64,000 bases of DNA from Laburnicola sp. R22_1 (GCA_014281115.1 JACONQ010000006.1:1178001-1242000); one strand, 5' to 3'. Numbered from the stretch's first letter, positions 35,457 to 49,715 are shown. Numbers and translations are program-made. The notes: a model not told the origin generated them from the sequence alone.

Positions 35457-37923
35457 TTTCTATAATACACCCCTTAGGTAGGCTGTGTAAGCAGCGCGCC
35501 TACTTACGTAATAAGGCTTAGAATAATTATACCTCTAATTAGCTTGTAAATTAAGTACCTAGCTAAGTAACTAATTAGTTACTATAGCGTAATTTAAGCC
35601 TATAATAGTCCTTTATTAATAATAAAACTCTACTTATCTACTCTCTATCTCTTTACTTAGTTCCTCTAGTTAAGTTTTCTATAGGAGTAAGTTAATTGTC
35701 CCTATCTTCTATTTCTTACTTTAATAATTATAAACTGCTAACTAGTATATATAAAACGCACTAATTAATATATCTATAAAGTTTTAAGTAAAGCTTATTT
35801 CAAAGAAGCGTAAATAGGAGGCTAAAGAGATATAAGATTAGGTTAATTAACTTACAACGCGCTGTTCTAATTGCTTATTAAATAAGACTCCTAGTAAGGT
35901 TACTCCTAATCCTCTAAAAAAAATATAAGAAGAAAGTAAAAAGCTAAAAGCGTAATTAATTCTAATTATCTAAGCGTTCTAAGCCTATTAAGAATCCTTC
36001 CTAATTTTGTAAGAAGTCTTTATAATTAAAAAATACTAATTAGAATTCCTCTAAAGCTGCTCCTTTAAGCGGCTCTAAGTCTAAGAATAAGCCTAAAACT
36101 CCTAAAAATACGAAGATTAAAAAAGACAAGTTTAGGTTAGCCTCTAATTAATTATATAGCCCTAAGCGTAGGTATCTATATATTATATACCTTAGATCTT
36201 ATCTCTTTAGTAGCTTAAATAGTAGATATTTTAAGAATGCGTCTACTAAACACTTTAATACCTAATATTATTATTATGTGTTTAGATATATATATAAGCT
36301 ATTATATAAAAACCTAATTATCTTTAGTACTTCTTCTTTGCTAACGTTCTTAAGGCCTAAGAAGCTTAAAAATAAGACTTATATATTTGTACCGTACACT
36401 AAAAGGTCTGCGATGTTTCTCTTCCTAATATAATTATATATATTTAGCTAATTATTTATTAATCTTTATAGTACTAATCTTCTTATATTAATCTTATAAA
36501 GAGTCTTAGAGAATGCCGAAAAATATATTTAAGTAAGAAGAAGATAAAGGAAGATAGTGCTCTATCTCCTACTCTACTCTTAGATAAGGGTAACAAATAC
36601 TAGTCTTTCTTAGGAGGTTTTAGCGCTTCTATTTAGGCTAAGGATATCTCTATAGGTCTAATTAATCTTACTTAACTAGATCCTACTAAGCAAGCGCTTT
36701 TAACTTATAATATAAGTTATTTTACGTTAGGGCTTAATTGTAATTTACCTAGTTAGGGTTCTTAGTATAGTACTACTTAAACTAGTTTAGCTATATAGTA
36801 AAGTTATATAATTCTAAATTAGCTAATTAACTAATATTCTAATTAGCCTAGCCCTAAGGTTATAATTAATAAGTAATAGTTTACTTAGGTTCCTATTAGT
36901 AAAAATCTACTATATCTACACTAGATTACTAAGATATACTTAGTAAAGAATAAGATTACTTATAAAACTAGTAACTTCTTAAAGCGTAATACTAATACTT
37001 TTACTATAAGCAAGCTTTGCACTTTCTTAAATAGTGCTTAATCTATCTTACTTAGCTTTATATAGTATTTCCCCTACAGGAGCTTATTATACGCATCTTA
37101 GACTTAACTAGTTAGTTTATTATATTAGCTACTTAGCTTAAGCAAAGATTAGAGATATTCTTAAGATAGAAGATTATTAATCTAACTAAGTCTATTACTA
37201 TTGTATAGGAAGAGATCGCTAGTACTTAAAAGAATTAGGATTATTTAATTAGTTCTAATTATAGTTCCTTGCCTAGCGACTTCTTATATATTAATCCTAA
37301 ATAGCTAGTAGCTAATTATTAAGGCTTCTAAATGGCAGATACTAGTGCTTCTACTAATAGTTTTTAAGAACAACTTAAGTATTATACTTTATCTAATAAT
37401 TAGTAACTAGCTTAGACTTAATTTCCTACTTTAAAGCTATAGAATCTAATAGGGCTATTTAGATTATATAGTAAAAATTATTAGAATTATAGAAGTTAGC
37501 GCGCTTTATTATTTAGTAATTAATTATTTAGCCTTTTTAATTGCTCTAGAACTGCTAGTTTCACTTAGTAGAGTAGTAGACATAGCCCTTAAGCTGCTTA
37601 TAAGTTTTCTTATTCCTACTATAGGAATTTTCCTAACACAGTACTAATTATTTAAATACTCTAACTACTAACTCTAATCTAGTTAATAATCTATTTATAA
37701 ATGCTGCACTATCTATTAAGTAATCTTAATTATAGCCTATGCGTACTAACTCTAATAATAACACTTGTATAGGTCTACTAAAAGGATCTTCTCTCTATTT
37801 AATAATAGAGAAGCTGCTAGATCTAGAGAGTACTTCCTACTAAAGCTAGACTAATTTAGGCTAGTATAGCCCTAAGCGTTATATAGCTACTTATAATATT
37901 TTATTAACTTATTAAACTACTAT

Positions 37924-38090
37924 GTGTGGCGTTATTTTATCTATCTAGGGGTAGGACGACAAAGGCTTTTATCTCAAATAACATAGAAAAAGCAGAGCCC
38001 CCTGCTTAGTAATCAAAAAAGGCGTAAAAAGGTGATAATAAAAAAAGCGCATTCGAACTGCTAAGCGAGCTTGGCGGTCTTGGCGCATTT
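37924..38090 (-). mobile_element. CA-tailed short retroposon, family 1 copy 4
   Basis: 167 bp, flanked by the perfect 11-bp repeat TAAACTACTAT at 37913-37923 and 38091-38101. This copy extends further than the 130-bp ones and includes a GC-rich head (38047-38086). On the minus strand that head reads GCGCCAAGACCGCC and then CAGTTCGAATGCGC, the latter resembling a polymerase III B-box. A T-run follows it. Confidence 0.72.
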
Positions 38091-41000
38091 TAAACTACTA
38101 TAATTAGAAACTAGTATAAGCTTTTTAAGAAGTTATTTAATCTTCTTTTAAAGAAGTAATTATTTAAATTTTCTTAAATTATATATAATACGTGTTAGTT
38201 CGCGTTTGTCTAGTCTTATAATAGGATTTTATTTACTTAGGCCTACTAAATAGGTAGTAGCTCTATAGAGCTTAAATTTATAATTAGTTAATAACTTATA
38301 CTTTCTTTATAATAATTCTACTTATAGTTTTAAAATTTACAAGCTCGTTAAAGTAAGTAAAGTACTATTAAGTAAGCGCTTTTATAAGTCTATCTGCTAG
38401 CATATTACTTATTTTTAAGTAGATAACTTTAAATAATCCTTTTGCATATTCTTAAAATAGCTATATATTCTAGATATTAATATAGCGCAGATAAGTGTTA
38501 ATGCGCTTATTCTTTCTAATTACTAGTCTAATTATTTGTTAATTATTATAAAAAACATTCTATATATATTCTAAATTAAGCTTAAGCTTTTAAAAACTAA
38601 TTTAGTGCTATTACTTCTTTACTTATATATTTAAGTGCAAGTAGCTTAGCTTTAGTAGTAGAAGTTATAACTATACTTTAATAAGTAGCCTTCTAGAGTA
38701 TTACTCTACTATAGAGTATAACTATATATTTATAAAATAATCTCTAAGTTTCTAAATTATTTATAAATAAAGCATTACTGTAAATTATAAGATTAGGTCT
38801 ATTATATTAGCTATACTAAATAGATTACTAGCGCGTTCTTTAAAGATATATACTTACTTAGTTAACTATAGCAAAATATTATTTACTTAGATTTATTAGA
38901 AAGTGTAAGAGTTTTAAAATAGTAAATGCAATATTAGGCCTAAGCATAATTGCTATATATAGTATTAATCTAACATATTCCTAGTAGCTCTTAGTTTCTT
39001 ACTTAGTTACTTCTCCTATATTCTTTATATGCTCTTCTAATAGAAGAGGTGTTATAGGGAAGCTCCTACTATTTTTAAAATTAAACTTCTTTGTAATCTT
39101 ATTAATATAAGTGTTATAAATAAGCGTAATTATTCTACTCTTATAATCTTAGATTACTTAGACGCCTAGAAACTATTTAACTAGTCTATAGTTTATAATT
39201 TTATATTTCGCTTTAATATATCTCTAGAGCTTCTATACCTCTACTTTATAACCTTTATTAAGGATTAAAAGTATATTATTAATATAAAAGAGTATTAAAG
39301 TTTTACAATCTTTGCTTATAAATAAATATGATTCTTCTTTTAAGGCTATAAGTTCTATAGATTTTAGTAATTCTAAGAACTCTTTATACTAGAGTAGTGC
39401 TAAGTCTCTTAATCTATATAGAGTTTAATTAAGGGATACGCACTTACTATATTACTTAAAACTATCTAAAAGCTTATAAAGAACTAGGCTATTAGCTATA
39501 ATATAAGTGTTTAAGAATGCTCCTACTATATTATATTAAATAATCTCTAGATTTTGTTCTACTATAATTACTATTATAGTTCTAAATAACTATACTATAA
39601 GCGTCGCTGCGTAGGTTAGCTATAGTAAGCTCTTAATCTAGAAATTACCTCTTATAATAATTTAAGCCTTACACTTTAGAAAGTACCTATTCTAATTAAA
39701 CTTATAGGTCTAAACCCACTTTAATAGGAGCGGTTGTCTAGCAGCTTATGTTTAATTAATTACTATTTAGATTTCTTTCTTCTTAAGTATAGCAATCTTA
39801 ATATAGGAGGCTTACTTAAAAAGCTTTCTAAGTAGATAATTAGTAAGGTGTTTTTATAAGGTAAATAGCTTTAGTAGCTTGTCTCCATATAGATAAGTAG
39901 GAGGTAATGCCTTTAGTATCTTTTTAAACATTGTTGCAGCAACTATAGAAATTATTATAGTGTACTTTTAGTGCTTAATCTAGACTCCCTATACTCTTAG
40001 GATATACATATATAGAAAATTATCTTAAAGATTTTTAATTATACGTCTAGTAATTAGTGTATATATATCTAATTTATCCCCTAGCTAATTAGTAGTATTA
40101 TTGTATTAATTATAATCTTTTTATTTTTAAAGAAGTAGATAGTTCTAAATATATATATTAGCGTTATTACCTTAAAGTCTTCTACTTAATCTTATAAATG
40201 CTTAATCTTACTTTTACCTTTAGCTTACTAGTAAGTTATCTGCTTTCGCTAGCCTAGTTAAGCTTCTAGGGCTAGATTAAGAGGCAGCTATAGAGCTCTT
40301 AGGCTCTACACTTTAAAGAGAACACTCTTTAGAATTTAATAGGCTAGCTTACCTACATTAGTGTATACTCTAGTAGCTATTAGTCTTTTTATAATTTCTT
40401 AACTAATTATGCCCTAGATTGCCCAGCTCTAGTATTTATTTAGGAGTTATAAGCTTTATATACTTACTTTAAACTATATAAATTCTTAGCTGTTTACTAG
40501 CTAAGCTCGCTATCTATATATTAGTTCTATTAGCTACTTAATTACTAGCCTAGCTATTTATGCTCTTAGATTACTAAGTAGAAGCACTATTCTCTATTTG
40601 CTTAGTACTTACTTACTTATTTAGTATAGTAAGAAAATTAAGGATATTTATAAACTCTTCTTATAGATTATTAATCTTTTCCTTATATAGGACTTTAATA
40701 ATCTTTACTGCTTTTTTATAAGGTATGCCTTAATTAGTTTTGCCCTTATAGAATAATATCTTATTAAATATAATATTGCGCGTAGTAATTACCTAATTAA
40801 GTACTAGGATCTATATTCTATAGAGATTTAATACTTTATATCTAATAATGTATTTATTATAGCCTCTAGGATTTACTTTAAATCCTTATTTATCTTACCC
40901 TACTACTTAATCCCTTTTTAGAGAATATATTTAGTAGCTATAGGCGTAAAGTCTACTCTAACTAGAATAAAGATTAGCTATCTATGCTTATATTTAAGTA

Positions 41001-43498
41001 GGCTTATACTAATAGAAATACTGCCTAAACTATTTTTTAAGCACTTTATCTAGTGCTTAAAAAATATACAGAGCTATTAGGCTTTTATTATAGAGGTAAG
41101 TAGCTGCACTTATAATCTTAGGCTATATTTTAGGTAGTAGATTTGCGCTTTCCCTTATTTTTATAGCTTTAATAATAATCTCTTACCCTACTTGCTTAGG
41201 TACTCTATTTAGTTTGTATATATATAATAGGGTATAGCTAATCTTAATTCTTTGTTTATCTATATAGTTCTTATAGGCTAATTATCCCCTTTAGGAAAGA
41301 GTAGCAGTATTATTATCCTAATAGATTATAATAATTTTAAGCTAGTATTTATTTTTTACCTATTAGTTAAACTTAGTTATTACTTATATAATCTCTAGTA
41401 GAGATTTTAATATAAGGTTATTGTTATAGATCTTTTTACTAAATTATTTCTTAATAGTTAAGCTTTATAGCTCTCTAAGCCGTCCTACTAAGAAGTTAAA
41501 TAGATCCTAAGAAATATAGTAGAATAGTCGTAGAGATTATTCTCTTAGGCGCCTAGGGATTATTCTTATTATATGCGTTATAGAATAATACTAATAGTCC
41601 TTCTTCTAAGTGCTAAGAATACGCACGTATTGCATATTCTAAACTAGAACTTAAAGTGCTTATTAGCCTAAAAAACTTAATTAAAGGTGCTAGAGTTCCT
41701 TAGTGTCTACTTGTGGAAGATTGTAGTATAATTGTATAATTACTATAGCTAAAGAATAATAGAAAAGAGACTTATATTTAATACAGATAAAGTTATAAAC
41801 ACTATTTAGTTCTACTAAGATAATATTTTAAGTAAGAGTGCCTATGCGCAATAATTTATTTAAATCTAGGTACTAGATCTTTATATTTCTTAGATAAGCT
41901 TTAGAAATAATATTAATATAAAAACCTTCTATAACCTTAATATTCTTAAGTAAAAGATCTTTTATACGCGTACTATACTTGCTAGTAAGTATACCTTTTA
42001 TAAGTTAATCTTCTATTTTTAAAATTAGAAGAGTCTAAGTTCTAGCTTTAATACTCTAGATTAAGCTCACTTTCTTAAATAATCTAGGTGTTAGAAGTAA
42101 TTAATTATTAATAAAATAAACTATAGCTCCTTTATTAAGAATAGTGCTTTGTGTAAGTGGGTAATTGCTAGAATGTATTATTAAGTATATCCCTAAGCTC
42201 TCCTATAGCTACTTATTAAAGACTAATAGATTAATTAGAGCGTAAGCTATTAACCCTAGATAGGTAGGAGTAGTTAAGCTTCTTACTATAGGTGTAGACT
42301 TTTAGCTTTTTATTTTAATTCTACTATAAAGCTCCTTCTATTATAAAGATGCTAAATAATTATTAATATCTTTATACTCTTTTTTAGTAAAGGTAATTAG
42401 TAGTATTCCTTTAGGGTATTTGCTAGTAATAGTAGTTTAAAGGCGTTAGCAATTAAGACTATTCTATTTATGCTCTCTAGGTCTATAAGAGCACTTATTA
42501 GCCTTCTTATAAGCTTTCTTACTTAAGCCACTACTACCTTACTTTTTCTAATTATTATTTTAACTAGTAATTATTACAAATACACCTAACAACTTACTAT
42601 TAGGTACTTAAAGCTAGTGCTCCTAAATAAGTACAAAGTAGACCTTCCTAATATTAACAAAATCTATTATCTTAATACTAAGTAAGGCGTCTTATATAAG
42701 ACGCTAGTTTATTAATTAGGCCTATTCTAGTATAAGCTTAACTACTAGCGCGTTTAAGAAGTTATATATAGTAAGCTTACCTTCTATATTAAAAAGCCTA
42801 AAACTCTTAGCCTTATTAAAAAGGAGCTGCTAATCTTAGTACTATATTTTAGGTGTCTACCTTCTATACTTAGCTTTTTTAAGGTGTGCTTAGTATTAGA
42901 TGTATACTAAGTTCTTTATACTTACTTCTATTAAAGCTAGATCTTTCTAAAGCATCTTAATAAGTACTTATAGGGAGGTCTTTTTTTATTATTTATTATA
43001 ATTATAGCTAGCGCTAGCAAATCTTAGAATACTATAGCATAAATCTATAAGATAAAATTTTACATTTTTTTTATATTAATTTGCTAGTCTTATACTTCTA
43101 CTTAATACTCTGCAATCTAAATATTATAGAGTTTAATCTAATTATTATATATAGCGTCGCTTATGCTTATAGTCTTTTCTAAAAGTATAGGATAAGTTAG
43201 TTAAATTAGATCTGAATTAATAATCTTATTAGTGTTAGGGTTAATAAGATGCTAGATCCCTTTAGACTAAGTATAAAATTAGAGCTAAGTAAGCTAAAAG
43301 GGCTAGCTTACTTAGTTAGTAAGGAGCACCTTTATAGTAGAAATTGCAATATTAGTTATTTTAATTATAGGTGAAATCTAAGTATAGAAAAGAATTAGAA
43401 ATAATTAGTAAGAAGTAATTAGAGTATATAAATTAGAATTCTAATATATAAGTGCGTAGAAAGAATTAGCCTATAATCTTAAAGCACTAGGCTTATAA

Positions 43499-43649
43499 CT
43501 ATTAATGGAAAATAAGTTAGAATCTTAGATTTAGTAAGCGAATTAGATAAGATTACTGTACAAGAAAGGAAGCTAAAGGGCTAAAATAGTACTACTTATA
43601 TAATTACAGACACGTAATCGCACCTGGTTAGAGTCTTATTTCTGCAATT
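43499..43649 (-). repeat. Copia LTR, right copy
   Basis: Direct repeat of 35250-35456. Upstream LTR of the minus-strand element; the gag side begins immediately to its left. Confidence 0.65.
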
Positions 43650-43654
43650 GGAAT

Positions 43655-43974
43655 ATATTTAAAATATATTCTAGATTTGTTTAAGCTAGCTTATAAAGTT
43701 TAAAAGGTAAGGTGCTATTATATAGGTATATAGGTATATATAGATAGTATAGGCGTAGCTAGCATATAGAATAGTAATATTATTACTTAAAAATATTTTG
43801 AACTTGTTTATATTATATTAATATTAGTATTTACTAAACCTTTAGCACTAATTAAGCTAGCCTATACGCTAACTCGCTAACGTGCCCTAGTAATAGTAAA
43901 TAACTATAAAAGTAAATAACTAGCTAACTTGCCTCGCTAATATTGAATAATAATATTTAGAATATATTTAGTGT
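43655..43974. other. AT-rich relic between copia element and family 1 copy
   Basis: No gene or defined element is seen. Confidence 0.35.
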
Positions 43975-43987
43975 ATATTTAACATAT

Positions 43988-44112
43988 CTTATTTTTGTAA
44001 TTACCTTTTTACGCTCTTTTTAATTACTAAGCAGGGGGCTCTGCTTTTTTGTTATATTACTTAAGATAAAAGCCTTTGTCGTTCTACTCCTAGGTAGATT
44101 TAATTAACGACA
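43988..44112 (+). mobile_element. CA-tailed short retroposon, family 1 copy 5
   Basis: 125 bp, flanked by ATATTTAACATAT (43975-43987) and ATATTTAAAATAT (44113-44125), a 13-bp repeat with one difference. The CA-tail end is at the right. Confidence 0.65.
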
Positions 44113-44140
44113 CATATTTAAAATATATTTAGAATATATA

Positions 44141-44411
44141 GTGTAAGGACGGTATATAGTCTTATAGGGCAAACCTCTTAAGAATAGCTAGTATAGTTAA
44201 AAGAGATAACTAAACTAAAGCTATATTAAGATAGGAGATAAAAAAGAGATCTAAGGGGCCCTTACTTATATAGTAGATAGTTTAGGGTATAGGCCTATAC
44301 TAACTATACACTAATACTAACTAGAAAAGGCGTCTTTTATAAGGTAAAAGGCGCTATTAAGATATAAAAAGAAAGGTAATAGTAAATAACTAGTAAGAAG
44401 GCAGGCACAAA
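44141..44411 (+). repeat. Outer LTR, left copy
   Basis: Begins TGTAAGGACGGTATATAGTC and pairs with 52043-52325. Confidence 0.65.
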
Positions 44412-45751
44412 CTAATATATAATCTCCCTTTTAAGGCTTAAAAATAAAAAGGAAAATATATAAAAATAAGGTGTTTTAATAGATTTTTAATATAACTAGC
44501 ACTATTTTAAGGCTAAAGAGGGCTAGAATAAGGGCAATATGCCCCTATAGTTCTAGTAGTAGCCTCAGTTTTTAATTTAGGTACTATTTAGTAAAGATAT
44601 TAAAAAAAGTAGTTAGGGATAAATTAGTGCTAGGTTAGAAACTATATCTTAGTATTAGCATTTTACTATTAAAGCGCATCCTTAGCTCCAATACTATATA
44701 ATAATATAGTTAGCTAAAAAATTTCTAGTTAGTTTATTATGCGCTAGCGCAAATATATTATATAAGGTTTTTAGTACTATAGGAAAGTATTTTAAAAAAA
44801 TATTAACTTAACTATATAGTTTTTAATTAGGGCAAAGTAGCTTCTAAAGCTATAGGGGCTGCTAGTAGTAGTAAGAATATTTAGGGGTAAAGGTAGGAGT
44901 ACTAAAAGTTATAGGTGCCCTATATACGTATATAATAGCTAGGGAGCTACTAAATTAGTAGTAAGCTAGCTAGCTAGGGAGGAAACAGCTAGGGGTAAGG
45001 GCACTAAAAGTAATAAGTGCCTATATATAGTTAGTCAGCTAGAGAGCTACTTAATTAGTAGTAAACTAGGCTACTTATTTTAGTAGCTTAGGGTGCCCTT
45101 AGGGATAGAATAAATTAAGTAACTAGTGGATTAGAGTAAGGACTAATAGTTAGGGGGCAGCTCCTAATTATTGGCATTTTAGAAGATTTTATTAGGCAGT
45201 TTACTATCTAATTTATTGCCTAAGTATTCTTTTTATAGAAAGTTAGACTTAGGATTAATTAGATTAGTAAATTTAGAGTTATTATTAGAGAGGTTATTAT
45301 AATAGATAGGCTCTTTATCTTTTAATTCGCTACTATAATAAGTAGTATTATTATCTTATAGGCTATTATTATAGTAAGTAATACAAAAATTTTAAAGATT
45401 ATTTTTATTAAGCGTCTCTTCTCTAGTATAATTACTAGAGTTCTTACTAGGTTAGGCGTCTTTTAGCTTATCTAGCTATTCTAGCAACAGCTAGGGAAGG
45501 GTAGCAAGGAGTAGTTAGCTAAAGTAATTAGGCTTAAGCTCTACTTTAAAGTCTCTATTATTAGAAAAAGTAGTTAGGGTTGCTTAATATATATTAATTT
45601 TAGGACCTTTAGGAGCTAATAGCATAGAGTTATTAAATTTAAAAGCTAATTACTAATAGGTTTAAGGCAAAAGTAAGATTATAGTAGAGATATTTAACTA
45701 TAATTTATTAATAAGCTTAACTAGAAGGTAACTAAGTAATATTAATAGCCT

Positions 45752-46046
45752 TGTTAAATGGGCTCTACAGCTAGCTATACAGATATTAATATCTAATACT
45801 CTATATTAGCAAGTGTAGAGAGTGTACAGGATAATTATACAAGGAAAGAAAATATTATAATAAAACTAACTTAGTATTAATTACTTATCTCTAGAAAGAG
45901 TATAGATAAAAAGAAAAAGATTCTGCAGCATATAGGCTGCGGCGCATAGGCATTATATAATTTCTTTATAATGCTATTATATAATAATATTAAAATCTTA
46001 ACCCTCTTAGGTGCCCTTGCCTATATAGTGTATAGACACTAGTAAC
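45752..46046 (+). repeat. Inner LTR, left copy
   Basis: Starts TGTTAAATGGGCTC and ends near CACTAGTAAC. Pairs with 50578-50890. Confidence 0.62.
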
Positions 46047-46200
46047 TTTTTATTTTAAAGTTACTATTAGTAGTTCTTTCTTCCTCTATATAAACTATCT
46101 AGTTACTAATATTTACCCTATCTATTTATTATTCTCCTATCTATACACTTTCTACTCTAGCTAGTTTACTCTAGTTAATAAGAAGATTCTATTAAGTAAC

Positions 46201-46309
46201 TATTTGTTATACTTTACTACTATTTATTATACTTTGCTACTATTTATTATACTTTGCTACTATTTATTATACTTTGCTACTATTTATTATACTTTGCTAC
46301 TATTTATTA
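46201..46309 (+). repeat. 20-bp tandem repeat, 5.5 copies
   Basis: The unit TATTTATTATACTTTGCTAC is repeated five times plus nine bases. The first copy has two changes and the others are identical. Their identity in otherwise diverged DNA points to recent slippage. Confidence 0.9.
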
Positions 46310-48563
46310 AAGACGCGATTAGGCTTATTAGTAGTAGAGTAGTAGTCTAGCTAATAGCAGTTACGAGTAAGATGGCGCAGTTAATAATAAAATTGCGGCA
46401 ATAATATATTATTTATATAGAGTTTTTTTTTACTTAGTTTATTTCTTATATAATAGGTAGACCTATTTGTCTTATATATTTAGGCAGCAATATTAGGCAA
46501 TTATATAACATTAGATAAGGGAAGATAAACGCTAGTAAGGAGTAGAAATTAAGGCTCTAGATAGAAGGGAGAGGCATATAAGGTGGGCTTTCCTCCCTTT
46601 ATTTTTCTCTCTCTTATTCTCCACTTTAAATATCTCTCTATATATGTCCTTTTTTTCTAGCTCTTTTTCTTTTTTTTCTTTGTTAAGCTAATCCCCTATT
46701 ATATATACTGTTAAACTGTGCCTCTTATTATATAATATCTTATCTTTATATAAATATTATTTAATTAGGATCTAAATTGCAATAATAATAGTACAAATTG
46801 TCTATAAAATCCTTATCTATAAGGGCCTAGTAATCTTTCTCTTTATGCGAAAAAGTTATATTTGCAATTAGTGTAGTACATATTAGCCTCTTATAGGTAC
46901 TAATTAGATTAGCAATTAATTACAACTTAAATTAATATATAAAAATTAGCAAATAGAGCTTTATAAATAGGCTTAGGGGTAAATATAGTCTACTCTAGCT
47001 CTAGATATTTATAGTATACTTATATAGTTTTTTTTACGACTAAGGGGTTTCTAATAAAAATGTTATAATAATAGTAGTATACAGAGAAATTTCCCTAGTA
47101 AAGTCTACATCTAATACTCTCTATATAAGGGTAAGCCTATTAATTATTATCTCTAGGACTTTGTATAGACTTTTATTAGGGTTCTTACGCTAGTACTGTA
47201 CAAAAGTTATTATAGTCTAGTCTATCGAATACTAGTTATAGTTAATAATAGTATTAAAGTAACTATTAAGTGCTTTATATAAGCACTTTTATAATTATTT
47301 AGGGTAGATAGTATAAAGGTAATACTATGCCGCATAGCTAGTAAGGATATCTAGAAAAATATCCAGGTATTAATCCTTAATAATATCTAGGCGTCTATAT
47401 AGATCTATAAAGATTCTAGTCTTATTTACTAAAATATTATATAGAGTTCTAGTATAGTTATTATCCTTATTCTATACCTTTTAAAATTAGATTATCTTAT
47501 TAGCTAGAATTCTTTAAGAAGGTAGGTTATGCTTAGGCAGAAGCTTATATAGATTAGATTATAGTATAAGCTTAGTCTATATAGATTAGTATAGTGCCTA
47601 TAATTTACGTTTAACTAGTGGTAGTTCTATTCTATATAGTGTTTAATAATTGTGAGTAGGTAGGTAGAATAGTAGTTAGATACTATATATAAATAGTAGT
47701 AGTTTATTTAGTTATTTGTACAAATAAGATTATCCTTAATACTTATATAAAGGTTCTTTTAAGATGTTTATAAGGATCTATAGCTATATAGATACATATA
47801 GTAGTAATAGCTTACTCTATTTAGGTTTGTACAATAGCCTAACTAGCTTAGATATCTTTAAGATTAGTCTTAGTATTTATATATAAGGAGTTAAGCAAGC
47901 TAGGAAAGGTAGTAATATATAAGTAATATCTATATTACCTTAGGCTACTTTATATAGTTTACTAGCACTTATATCTCTAGTATTTATTCTTAGTATAATG
48001 GCTTTTTCTTTTAGAGCTATAATAAGCTCTCTCCTAAATACATAGTTTAACTTTAAAACATAGTGTTTTTCTAATTCTTTAAAGTCTTTCTAAAATAATT
48101 CTAAGAAAGCTATTCCTTTTTAGTATAATATATAATAATTAGTAATAGTATATATTATGTGCAATTGCATTTCTAATAGAAAGGAATTATCTACTAAGTT
48201 AATCTTATTCTTTTAGTACTTGGATCTTATTCTCTTGCACAGTATTACCTCTAATATTTCTATCCCTTTAGTATACTTATTATATAGTCTAGTATATTTA
48301 GGTATATTAGTATTATCTTATAAGACAAAGGTAATAAAGGTAGGGGCTTTATACAAAGTAGTAGTAGGGGTAGTTATTACGTAACTAGTTTATTTAATAG
48401 GTTAGTTATATAAAGGGTTATACTTTATTAGGGTTTATTATTATCTAACTATATATTTATATAGTTACTAATAATATACTTAGTATACTATCTTTTCTAA
48501 AATCTTATATAGTAGTAATATCTACTTACTAACTTAATAAAAGAGTTAATTTACTATTTCTAT

Positions 48564-49715
48564 GTGTGACGTTATATTAACTACCTAGGGTAGCACGATA
48601 AAGGCTTTCATTTTAAATAACATGACAACAAAAGCAAAGCCCCCTACTTAGTAATTAAAAAGAGCGTAAAAAAGGTAGTAATTACAAAAAAAGCGCGTTT
48701 AAACTGCTAAGTAAGCTTGGCGGTCTTAGCGCGCATAGCTCCTATATGCAAAGTTAATTTACAAAAAGGCCATAGTTAGAACTTTAGGGAAGAGATAAAA
48801 CTTTAGCGCAGCAACGCTATAAGCTATCCTTCCTCTACTATTATAATTATTGTAAACCTACTATCTAGATTATCGCAAATAATATAAGTTAATATATTAA
48901 TAGGTATATACTATTTCTTATAAGTAGTATAAAGATAATACGTACTAGATACACTATTACTCTATTGCTATATTAAGGTTATCCTTAACAAAACTCCTAC
49001 TATTACTCCACACCCTACTATGTACTTAAGTATTAACCTTAAATTATTTAATACTAATATACTCGCTAACGCTAAAGAGTATACACTAAAAATTTGCAAT
49101 GCTGCTCTTAAGATAACTATGCTAGAGTTCTATTCAATCTATTAGATACTTATCTAGCGTAAGAGATAGGTATACTTAACTATCTACAAGGTAGTCCTAG
49201 TATACTAGTTAGGTTAGCAGCTTATCTAGTTTGCAAAGAACTACAAAATTAAATTTCTACTCTAGTAGACGCAATTACTCCTTATTAGTAATAGAATTCT
49301 CTAGTAGAGGACGCAAAAGAAGGATAATAAGATTTTTATTAATAAGCTCTAGTGTAGTAAGAGCGTTATATAGATCTGCAAAATTCTTCTAGCTATTATA
49401 GTAGTGTTAGCTTATTTAAGTAAGTACGCCGCATAAGCAGCGTGCGAGCGCGGATAGTTAATAATACTAATAGCAACAATCTAGATAGACTGTGTACAGC
49501 ATAAGTAAACCTTATATAGGTAGGAAGCTTATAGAGTGTAGGCAAAGTGCAAGTAAGTTTAAGGCTTAAACTGTTATTGCATTATTAGGTAATATTTAAG
49601 GTTCGTTTTTAATTAGAATTAGGTGCCGTATATAGTATATAATAACCTTTCATCTTAATCTACTTTAACCTCAAACTAAAAAAATAGGTTAAAAAAGGTG
49701 TTTGGCAAGCCAACC
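48564..49715 (-). mobile_element. Long family 1 element, 1152 bp (copy 6)
   Basis: It is flanked by the perfect 11-bp repeat ACTATTTCTAT at 48553-48563 and 49716-49726. The left side carries the shared CA-tail end and the 167-bp head also seen at 37924. It then extends to a right terminus GGCAAGCCAACC, shared with 31134-34533. On the minus strand it would start GGTTGGCTTGCCAAACACC. No protein is recognised and it is too short for a LINE reverse transcriptase, so I regard it as a long non-autonomous retroposon. Confidence 0.65.

Larger units (their letters stand above)
35250..43649 (-). mobile_element. RIP-degraded Ty1/copia retrotransposon between two LTRs
   Basis: Direct terminal repeats at 35250-35456 and 43499-43649 share most of their sequence. 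The left one has an extra internal duplication of about 35 bp. Outside them the 5-bp GGAAT is present at 35245-35249 and 43650-43654, a copia-type target duplication. Minus-strand frames, all broken, read gag end and protease near 42050-42600 (a decayed D-S-G-A site in KGAIVYFINN, where the first residue should be Asp), gag-pre-integrase near 41600-41750, and reverse transcriptase to RNase H near 38200-39900 (LRPNIAFTILKL, TKQETKSYQEYVR). A family 1 retroposon is inserted at 37924-38090. The stretch 35460-37900 could not be assigned to a domain. Confidence 0.72.
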
